The notes below the pieces were generated by a model that saw only the letters and a program-made list of their open reading frames with translations, made no database searches and was not told the DNA's origin. Positions 40,900-46,766 of a stretch of DNA of 46,766 bases are shown one piece after another. Position 1 is the first letter of the stretch, and every line of letters begins with the position of its first letter. The position numbers were made by a program, and so were the translations under genes. The DNA comes from Asaia bogorensis (GTDB lineage: Bacteria > Pseudomonadota > Alphaproteobacteria > Reyranellales > Reyranellaceae): positions 1 through 46,766 of the forward strand of contig CAMDCE010000039.1 in the NCBI GenBank assembly GCA_945889625.1, written 5' to 3'.

Positions 40900-42098
40900 T
40901 CGCGGCGCGAGCGGCGCTGATCGCGGTACTTCTCGCCGCGAGCACCGTCGCACGCGCGCAACCCAGCGACGCCTCCGACGTAGATCCAGCGCTGCGCGCG
41001 GCCATCGCGGCCTATCGCGCCGGTGACCTCAGGACGGCTGAATGGTCATTGCGGCGGCTAGCGGCGAGTGACGCCAACGCCGAGGCATGGCTTGGTGCCG
41101 TGCTACTCGATCGCGGTGAAAACCGAGAAGCCCTGCGGGCCCTTCAACATGCCGCCGATGCCGGCTCAAGCGAGGGTGCCCACCGGTTGGCGCTGGTCTT
41201 CGCACAAGGCCAGGCCGGTACGCCGCGCAACGACAAGAAAGCAGCCGAGCTCTTCGAACAGGCCGCCGCCGCCGGCCATCGTCGCGCCCAGATCAACATC
41301 GGCATCCTCTACCTTCGCGGCCAGGGTGTGGCGCGCGACCTCGTGCAGGCCCGCGCGTGGCTGGAGAAAGCCGCAGCCGATGGCGATCCCTACGCGCTCT
41401 ACACGCTGGCCCGCGCGATGGAGGACAGCTTCGGACTCGCCGGTGCCGACCTGACGCGGGCAGGCGATCTCTATCGCAGCGCGGCGGAAAAAGGCCATCC
41501 GCTGGCCGCCTTGCGCTATGGGCTGGCGCTCGGCGACGGCCGTGGCGTCAAGAAGGATCCCGTCGCCGCCCAGCGCTGGTTGTTGCATGCCCAAGCCAGC
41601 GGTGTGCCGGAAGCGGCGCTGGCGTTGGGCGACATGGCGGCGCGCACGCCCGCGTCGCGCGACAAGGCAGCCAACGCGAAAATCCTGCAATCCGCGGTCG
41701 GCTGGTACGAGACCGCCGCCCAGCTCGGCGTGCCGTCGGCGCAGTTCAAGCTCGCCAATGCCTACTTCGCCGGCGCCGGCGTGACGCGCGACCCGACCCA
41801 GGCCCTGCTCTGGTATTCGCGCGCCGCCCAGCAGGGGCTGCCCGAGGCCGAGCACGCGTTCGGCATCATGATGACCGGAGGAGTTGCCGGGACTGCCGAC
41901 CCGATCGAGGGCTACAAGTGGTTGCTGCTCGCCGAGCGCGGCGGACATCCCGAGTCGCGTGCGGTTCGCGAAAAGGCCGTGCAACAGATGTCCGAGCGCG
42001 ACCGCAAGCAAGCCGAGGCGCTGGCCCAGCGATTTGCGCCGACGCTCGAACGCCCGCCCGACGATATGGTGCCGCGCCTCAATCCGCCCCGGCCCTAG
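40896..42098 (+). CDS. Sel1-repeat protein, periplasmic
   Basis: 400 residues with signal peptide (MIAARAALIAVLLAASTVARA) and about eight Sel1-like repeats of roughly 36 residues, for example AADAGSSEGAHRLALVFAQG, AAAAGHRRAQINIGILYLRG, AAQLGVPSAQFKLANAYFAG and RAAQQGLPEAEHAFGIMMTG. The last repeat has the GYKWLLLAERGGHPE ending. It is translationally coupled to the short Sel1 gene before it, so the two products may act together. Client or process is not visible from context. Confidence 0.9.
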   Translation: MIAARAALIAVLLAASTVARAQPSDASDVDPALRAAIAAYRAGDLRTAEWSLRRLAASDANAEAWLGAVLLDRGENREALRALQHAADAGSSEGAHRLALVFAQGQAGTPRNDKKAAELFEQAAAAGHRRAQINIGILYLRGQGVARDLVQARAWLEKAAADGDPYALYTLARAMEDSFGLAGADLTRAGDLYRSAAEKGHPLAALRYGLALGDGRGVKKDPVAAQRWLLHAQASGVPEAALALGDMAARTPASRDKAANAKILQSAVGWYETAAQLGVPSAQFKLANAYFAGAGVTRDPTQALLWYSRAAQQGLPEAEHAFGIMMTGGVAGTADPIEGYKWLLLAERGGHPESRAVREKAVQQMSERDRKQAEALAQRFAPTLERPPDDMVPRLNPPRP

Positions 42099-42155
42099 CC
42101 GCCACAAGCAACGGTCGCGGGCAAAGCGCGTCGGAAAGCGGTAGATTTCGGCTGC

Positions 42156-42620
42156 ATGGAGACGCCGCCGCTCGCCCGCCAGATGCGGCCCGACATCACC
42201 ATCGCGGTATGTCGCGGCGCCTGCCGCCTGATGCGTCAGGCAGGCTATTCCGTGCTGCTGGAAATGCCGCTGCCCGACGGCAGGCGGGCCGACATCTTTG
42301 CCGTCGGCCGAGGCGGCGACCTCACCATCGTTGAGGTCAAGTCGTCCATCGAGGACTGGAGAGTCGACGGCAAATGGCCCGACTACCTCGACTGGTGCGA
42401 CCTGCTCTATGTCGCCGTGCCGGTCGATTTTCCGCAGGCGCTGATCCCCGAAGAGATCGGCCTGATCGTGGCCGACGCCTACGGGGGAGAGGTCCTCCGC
42501 CATCCGCCGAAACGGCCGGTCGCCGCCGCCCGTCGCAAGTCGCTGCTGATCGATTGCGCGCGCCTGGCGTCGGAACGCCTCGCTCGCCTGGAAGATCCCG
42601 ACTTCCTCGATTTCACCTAA
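42156..42620 (+). CDS. mmcB: MmcB-family DNA repair protein
   Basis: 154 residues matching MmcB, an alphaproteobacterial DNA-damage-response protein of restriction-endonuclease-like fold. Nuclease-type residues are visible as Asp46 in RRADIFAVGRGG and Glu60-x-Lys62 in LTIVEVKSSIEDWRVDGKWP, followed by YLDWCDLLYVAVP and GLIVADAYGGEVLR. In Caulobacter this gene is SOS-controlled and helps mitomycin C resistance (family knowledge). No LexA box could be confirmed by eye in the short upstream gap. Confidence 0.92.
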   Translation: METPPLARQMRPDITIAVCRGACRLMRQAGYSVLLEMPLPDGRRADIFAVGRGGDLTIVEVKSSIEDWRVDGKWPDYLDWCDLLYVAVPVDFPQALIPEEIGLIVADAYGGEVLRHPPKRPVAAARRKSLLIDCARLASERLARLEDPDFLDFT

Positions 42621-42629
42621 TGCGGCTTT

Positions 42630-42760
42630 CGCTCAAATGAAACCGCGTCGCGGTTTCATTTGAGCGGAAACGCGTTGTACCAAGCGACTCCTTTGCAGGC
42701 ATAGTCCGACCGGCTGATCGCGGCGCGTTTACGCGCCTCAGCCGATCGGACTGTGCTCTA
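42630..42760. repeat. Composite two-hairpin repeat element C
   Basis: First hairpin: perfect 18-bp arms CGCTCAAATGAAACCGCG (42630-42647) and its complement (42649-42666). Then GGAAACGCGTTGTAC (42666-42680), an 18-nt spacer, and a second hairpin with arms 42699-42717 and 42738-42756 (two wobble-type mismatches) around CGCGGCGCGTTTACGCG. It ends CTCTAG. It lies between convergent mmcB and the secretion ABC gene. Confidence 0.88.
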
Positions 42761-42771
42761 GTGAGGCGAAA

Positions 42772-44970
42772 CTAGGCGAACATCGCCCGTGGCGCGGCGT
42801 GCGCTGCCGTGGAGACTGCCGCGGTCTGACCGCGGCTCGCCTCGGCCATGCGGATGCGGGCATAGGCCATGATCTCAGTGGGCGGCCCGACCCTCTCGAC
42901 CCGGCCCTCCATCACCAGCGCCACCCGGTCGGCGATAGCGAGCGGTGCCAGACGGTGGGTGATCATGATCACGGTGCGGCCGCGCGTGTTGGTCTTGAGC
43001 TGCCGTAGAAGCTGCTCCTCGGTCGCCGGATCGAGCGCACTGGTGGCCTCGTCGAGGATCAAGATGCGGGGATTTCGGATCAAGGCGCGCGCGATGCACA
43101 GGAGCTGCCGCTGGCCGGTCGACAGGCCCTGGCCGCGTTCGCCCAGCACGGTGTTGTAGCCCTGCGGCAAGCGCTGGATGAAATTGTGAGCACCAACAAA
43201 CTTTGCCACCGCAACCACCCGGCCGGGGTCCTTGTTGACCACGCCAATGGCGATGTTCTCGCGCACCGAGCCGGTGAAGAGCTGTATATCCTGCGGCACG
43301 CAGCCGATCTGAGCGCGCAACTGCGCCGGCGAGATATGCGCCACATCAGTGCCGTCGACCAGGATGCGACCATTCGATGGCCTAAACAGTCCCTGGATCA
43401 GGTTGGCAATCGTGGTTTTGCCCGAGCCCGAGGGTCCAACGATGCCGAGGATCTCACCGGCCGCAATCTCTAGGTCGGCGTCCTGCAGGATGGCGGGGCC
43501 AGTGTCGTCGTGGCGGTAAGCGACGCGCTCGAAAGTGACTTCACCTGCCAGCGGCGGCATGGGAGCGAGTTCACCCGGCGGGCTTTCGACCTCCTCCTTC
43601 ATCAGCTCGTCAATGCGCTTGAAGGCGGCGCAGACCGCCTGAAGCTGGTGCCAGGCCACCACGAGCTGGCGCATCGGCTGGAGCGCCCGCAGCGCCAGCA
43701 TGTTGGCAGCGATCAGCGCGCCGATCGAAAGCCTGTGGCCGACAATTTCGTGGGTGCCGATGACCACAATGGCAAGCAACGCCACGAGCTGCAGGATGCC
43801 GGAGGCGCTGGCCGCGATATTGGCGAGGTGGTTGGCGCGGAAATTGGTCCATGCCGCCTGCTCGACCCTGACCTGCCAACGCTTCTCGACCTCGGCCTCC
43901 AAGCCCAAGGCCTTGATGGTGGCGGCGTTGGCGACGGTCTCGGTGAGCGTCGAGCTTTTGGCCGCCAGCGCCTGGAAGGTTTCGTCGGCCAGTCGCCGCT
44001 GGGCGCGATGGGTGGCGAGCGACACGCCGATCAGTACCGGAATAGCGAGTGCCGTCACGAGGCCCAGAGTGGGGCTGATGACGAGAGTGGCACCGAGGAA
44101 CAGCACGACGAAGGCGAGGTCGATGGCGAGCACCGGCATCTGGCCGGTGAAGAAGGCGCGCAATACGTCGAGCTGACGCAAGCGCTCGGCGATGACGCCG
44201 GATGGCGTGCGCTCGAAATGGCGGTAGGGCAGCTGCACCAGATGGTGCACGACCTCGGCACTCATCATCACATCGAGCCGCGCGCCAGTGCGGGCCGACA
44301 GCCAGCCGCGCGCGACGCGCAGCGCGAAGTCGAGCGCGTAAGCGATCAGCATACCGATGCAGAGCGTCGTCATGAGCGAGACGATGCTATCGGGCGTGCC
44401 GCGGCCGATCACCCGGTTGAGGACCAGCATCATGAACAGCGGCGTGGCGAGGCCCAGAACATTGACCAGGAGCGATGCTGCCGCGAGTTTCACGATCACC
44501 GGCCGCGCCCGCGTCCAGAACGGCGCGTACCACTCGCTGCTCGGTTGCGGCGCCGGCTTCTCGCGCAGGACCAGCGCGCGCGATCCCAACGCCCTCACCT
44601 GCTCGGACGTCATTTGCCAGACATGACCTTCGATGACGTCGAGCACGGTCCATTGCGCATGCTTGCCCGAGACCACGACATGGGCCGGCCGCTCGTCGCC
44701 GGTCACGGCGAACGGCGTCGCCAGATCGTCGAGGCGCACGGTACCAAGATCGAGAGCGCTTGCCTCGAGCCCGAGCCGTGCCCCGACGGTCAGAAACCCC
44801 TGCTCGTTCAGGCCATCGCCAGGCAGGGGCGCAAGGCCGTGCACGTCGGCCTCGCTGACTGGCCGGCCGACTTGTTGTGCCATGTAGAGGAGCGCCCGCA
44901 TCAGCGAATCGACGGGACGCACGCGATTCGGACGATCGCCGCCGAACCCGCTATTTTCCAGAGGAGCCAT
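42772..44970 (-). CDS. Type I secretion-type ABC transporter with degenerate C39 peptidase-like domain
   Basis: 732 residues. N-terminal C39-like domain (about 18-135) lacks the catalytic Cys (DSLMRALLYM where a Cys-containing motif is expected), so it is a docking rather than cleaving domain, as in HlyB/LapB types. Six-helix ABC membrane domain (about 155-445), then ATPase: Walker A GPSGSGKTT (512-520), signature LSTGQRQ (616-622, Thr in place of the first signature Gly), Walker B ILILDEATSALD (636-647). It would export an unfolded RTX-like protein with an HlyD and TolC partner; neither gene nor a substrate is adjacent. Confidence 0.92.
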   Translation of the reverse strand: MAPLENSGFGGDRPNRVRPVDSLMRALLYMAQQVGRPVSEADVHGLAPLPGDGLNEQGFLTVGARLGLEASALDLGTVRLDDLATPFAVTGDERPAHVVVSGKHAQWTVLDVIEGHVWQMTSEQVRALGSRALVLREKPAPQPSSEWYAPFWTRARPVIVKLAAASLLVNVLGLATPLFMMLVLNRVIGRGTPDSIVSLMTTLCIGMLIAYALDFALRVARGWLSARTGARLDVMMSAEVVHHLVQLPYRHFERTPSGVIAERLRQLDVLRAFFTGQMPVLAIDLAFVVLFLGATLVISPTLGLVTALAIPVLIGVSLATHRAQRRLADETFQALAAKSSTLTETVANAATIKALGLEAEVEKRWQVRVEQAAWTNFRANHLANIAASASGILQLVALLAIVVIGTHEIVGHRLSIGALIAANMLALRALQPMRQLVVAWHQLQAVCAAFKRIDELMKEEVESPPGELAPMPPLAGEVTFERVAYRHDDTGPAILQDADLEIAAGEILGIVGPSGSGKTTIANLIQGLFRPSNGRILVDGTDVAHISPAQLRAQIGCVPQDIQLFTGSVRENIAIGVVNKDPGRVVAVAKFVGAHNFIQRLPQGYNTVLGERGQGLSTGQRQLLCIARALIRNPRILILDEATSALDPATEEQLLRQLKTNTRGRTVIMITHRLAPLAIADRVALVMEGRVERVGPPTEIMAYARIRMAEASRGQTAAVSTAAHAAPRAMFA

Positions 44971-45041
44971 GCGCCGTCTGCTCCGGCAGCGCTGTTGCCA
45001 CCGCCAGTCAGACTACCTGAAATCCACTCTAAATCAAACGA

Positions 45042-45058
45042 TTAGGACGAGTTCCTAA
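45042..45058 (-). terminator. Short hairpin downstream of metK
   Basis: TTAGGA (45042-45047) pairs with TCCTAA (45053-45058), 5-nt loop, within an AT-rich patch 9 nt past the metK stop; on the minus strand it is followed by TCGTTTGATTT. A weak terminator is possible; the same patch may include the promoter of the secretion ABC gene. Confidence 0.35.
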
Positions 45059-45066
45059 GACATGAC

Positions 45067-46353
45067 TCAGCGGGTGCCGAAGGCCCGCTTCAACTCCGGC
45101 ACGAGGTCGAGGCGCTCCCACGAGAAGCCGCCGTCGCGGTCGGGCTTGCGGCCGAAATGGCCGTAGGCCGCCGTGCGCTGGTAGATCGGCTTGTTGAGCT
45201 GCAGACCGCGACGGATGTTGGTCGGACGCAGCGGAAAGATGTCCGACAGCACCCTCTCGAGCTTGCGCTCGTCGACCTTGCCGGTGCCTTCGGTGTTCAC
45301 ATAGAGCGACATCGGGTCGGCGACGCCGATGGCGTAAGCGACCTGGATCAGGCAGCGCTCGGCAAGACCGGCGGCCACGACGTTCTTGGCGAGGTAGCGC
45401 GCGGCATAGGCCGCCGAGCGATCGACCTTGGTCGGGTCCTTGCCCGAGAAGGCGCCGCCGCCGTGCGGAGCATAGCCGCCGTAAGTATCGACGATGATCT
45501 TGCGGCCCGTCAGACCGCAGTCGCCGTCCGGCCCGCCGACCACGAAATTGCCGGTCGGGTTGACGAAGAAGTCGGCGGCCTTCTTGGGCATCCAGCCTTC
45601 GGGCAGCGACTTGGCAACGTGGGCCGCGATCATCTCCTTGATCATGCCCGAGTTGTACTTCTTGCCCTTGGCCGTGGTCTCGCGATGTTGCGTCGACACG
45701 ACGACCTTGGTGGCGCCGACGGCCTTGCCGTGGGCGTAGCGCACGCTGACCTGGCTTTTGGCGTCGGGCAGCAGGTCGGGCAGCTCACCCGAGCGGCGTG
45801 CCTGGCTCAGCATTTCGAGGATCTTGTGGGAGAAATAGATCGGGGCCGGCATGAACGAGTTCTTCTCGTATTCCTCGCTGTCGCGGCAGGCGAAGCCGAA
45901 CATCAGCCCCTGGTCGCCCGCGCCCTCCTGCTCGCCGAGATTGCCGCCCTTCTTCTTGGCGTTGACGCCCATGGCGATGTCGGGCGACTGGCCGTGCAGC
46001 AGGACCTCGACGTCGGCGCCGTGGAAGGAAAAGCCGTCCTGGTCGTATCCGATGTCGCGCACGACATTGCGGGCGATCTCGCTGATCGCCTCGCGATTGA
46101 CGATCGTCTGCTTGCCGTACTTCTTCATGTACGGTTCAGAGGCACGGCCCTCGCCGGCGACGACGATCTTGTTGGTGGTGGCCAGCGTCTCGCAGCCCAG
46201 CCGGGTATTGGTATGGCTGTCGTCGGCAATGCCGAGCTTGATGTCGTTGGCGATGAAGGCGTCGAGAATGGCGTCCGAGATCTGGTCGCAGACCTTGTCC
46301 GGATGGCCTTCGGAAACCGATTCGCTGGTGAAAATATAGTCTTTGAGCGCCAT
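45067..46353 (-). CDS. metK: S-adenosylmethionine synthetase
   Basis: 428 residues, somewhat longer than the usual 385-400. Motifs: [20 protein letters not shown] at the N-terminus, the ATP motif [13 protein letters not shown], and the P-loop-like [23 protein letters not shown], with [16 protein letters not shown] and the closing GGFSWERLD. Makes SAM from methionine and ATP in the cytosol. ATG at 46351-46353 ([20 protein letters not shown]) has a strong GGAGGAGGGC site; the longer in-frame extension is rejected. The leader forms a hairpin over this site. The upstream XRE-type gene is a conserved neighbour in alphaproteobacteria. Confidence 0.97.
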   Translation of the reverse strand: MALKDYIFTSESVSEGHPDKVCDQISDAILDAFIANDIKLGIADDSHTNTRLGCETLATTNKIVVAGEGRASEPYMKKYGKQTIVNREAISEIARNVVRDIGYDQDGFSFHGADVEVLLHGQSPDIAMGVNAKKKGGNLGEQEGAGDQGLMFGFACRDSEEYEKNSFMPAPIYFSHKILEMLSQARRSGELPDLLPDAKSQVSVRYAHGKAVGATKVVVSTQHRETTAKGKKYNSGMIKEMIAAHVAKSLPEGWMPKKAADFFVNPTGNFVVGGPDGDCGLTGRKIIVDTYGGYAPHGGGAFSGKDPTKVDRSAAYAARYLAKNVVAAGLAERCLIQVAYAIGVADPMSLYVNTEGTGKVDERKLERVLSDIFPLRPTNIRRGLQLNKPIYQRTAAYGHFGRKPDRDGGFSWERLDLVPELKRAFGTR

Positions 46354-46355
46354 AG

Positions 46356-46391
46356 CCTGCCCTCCTCCAATCATATTGGACTCCGGGCAGG
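46356..46391 (-). promoter_or_regulatory. Hairpin over the metK ribosome-binding site
   Basis: In the metK leader, CCTGCCC (reading the minus strand, 46391-46385) can pair with GGGCAGG (46362-46356), and inside it TCCAAT pairs with ATTGGA (46380-46366). The purine-rich ribosome-binding stretch GGAGGAGGG is wholly inside the structure, 3 nt from the start codon. This layout would allow translational control; it does not match the SAM/SAH or SAM-II consensus that I can recall. Confidence 0.45.
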
Positions 46392-46604
46392 GCGGATGGG
46401 CCGCCACAACGTCCGGCTTAGCCTTTATTTTCGCGGTGGCAAGTCGTCCAAATCCGTCCGCGGCGGCGTCGACCCCAGGATGGCTGTGGGCGATGCCGCG
46501 CCGCTAAAAACTCCAATTGGGGATGGAAATCAAGGGTCTAAGTATGGCCCTTTTTGGCGCGGCTTGGGCGCGTATGCACGGCTGTGGCGCGGCTGCGCGC
46601 CGGT

Positions 46605-46766
46605 TCAACGCCCCTTACGGCCGCCCAGGACCTCGGCATGGCTGGCGGCGCCGACCGCCTTCACCATCTCGAAGATGCGCTTGCGCACCCGGGGCTCGCG
46701 GATCTTGTAGTAGGCCCGCACCAGCTCGAGCGTCTCGCGCTTGATCAACGGGTCCTTCTCCTGCTC
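46605..46766 (-). CDS. XRE-type regulator, C-terminal fragment (5' end outside window)
   Basis: The last 53 residues are visible: EQEKDPLIKRETLELVRAYY, KIREPRVRKRIFEMVKAVG and a short tail ending GGRKGR. This resembles the end of the HTH (XRE-type) regulator that commonly precedes metK in alphaproteobacteria; the DNA-binding part is beyond the window edge, so the assignment rests on the C-terminal pattern and gene order. About 250 bp separate it from metK. Confidence 0.6.
   Translation of the reverse strand, partial: EQEKDPLIKRETLELVRAYYKIREPRVRKRIFEMVKAVGAASHAEVLGGRKGR

Noticed and set aside
46354..46604. SAM/SAH or SAM-II riboswitch ahead of metK
   Set aside because: The consensus sequences as I remember them are not present; only a site-masking hairpin is visible.
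1..46766. tRNA, rRNA, insertion sequences or phage genes
   Set aside because: I saw no cloverleaf-like gene, transposase, integrase or structural phage protein on either strand.

Overview
The window looks like chromosomal DNA of a high-GC alphaproteobacterium, possibly Reyranella-like or Bradyrhizobium-like. Supporting signs are an mmcB gene, XRE regulator then metK, many Bug/TctC-, TAXI- and Dpp-type uptake genes, GMC oxidoreductases, and palindromic intergenic repeats of the kind common in that class. The genus is an inference. Most genes lie on the minus strand. I saw no tRNA, rRNA, transposase, phage gene or CRISPR array.

Layout. 1-7.6 kb: a dipeptide-type ABC importer operon (solute-binding protein, two permeases, two ATPases) followed by a GMC oxidoreductase cut by the window edge, with a VOC protein upstream. 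7.7-12 kb: an HpcH/HpaI aldolase, a benzoylformate-decarboxylase-like ThDP enzyme and a second GMC oxidoreductase. 12-18.3 kb: a small membrane protein, an orphan two-helix membrane protein, a lone LivH-type permease, a Bug receptor plus Asp/Glu racemase-family pair, an alpha/beta hydrolase and an acyl-CoA dehydrogenase. 18.4-24.3 kb: a BacA/YddA-like ABC protein, a class II aldolase, an Lrp regulator and a tandem pair of TAXI receptors. 24.4-30.6 kb: one tightly packed minus-strand operon coding for a periplasmic molybdenum hydroxylase, a monohaem cytochrome c, a flavocytochrome c sulfide dehydrogenase flavoprotein and SoxX, SoxY, SoxZ, SoxA; soxB and soxCD are absent from the window. 30.8-37.2 kb: a collapsed hyuA/hyuB remnant, then a minus-strand operon of MoxR ATPase, VWA protein, ThDP enzyme, a probable selenoprotein and an M19 dipeptidase. 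37.2-40.4 kb: cytochrome b561-like and class II cytochrome c genes, a TetR regulator, and an AT-richer stretch with duplicated structured elements. 40.4-46.8 kb: two Sel1-repeat proteins, mmcB, a type I secretion ABC protein, metK and the end of an XRE regulator.

Most notable points: (1) an in-frame TGA at 33093-33095 lies exactly where a thioredoxin-fold redox motif should have its first cysteine, with a hairpin starting at that codon, so 32424-33482 is probably one selenoprotein gene; (2) two copies, 1 kb apart (38681-38808 and 39734-39858), of the same four-stem RNA-like architecture, whose arm sequences differ but stay complementary; (3) the molybdenum hydroxylase-flavocytochrome c-SoxXYZA operon, whose SoxY lacks the usual GGCGG end; (4) a two-part palindromic element repeated with compensatory changes at 16089-16221 and 42630-42760, with a shorter relative at 14281-14342.
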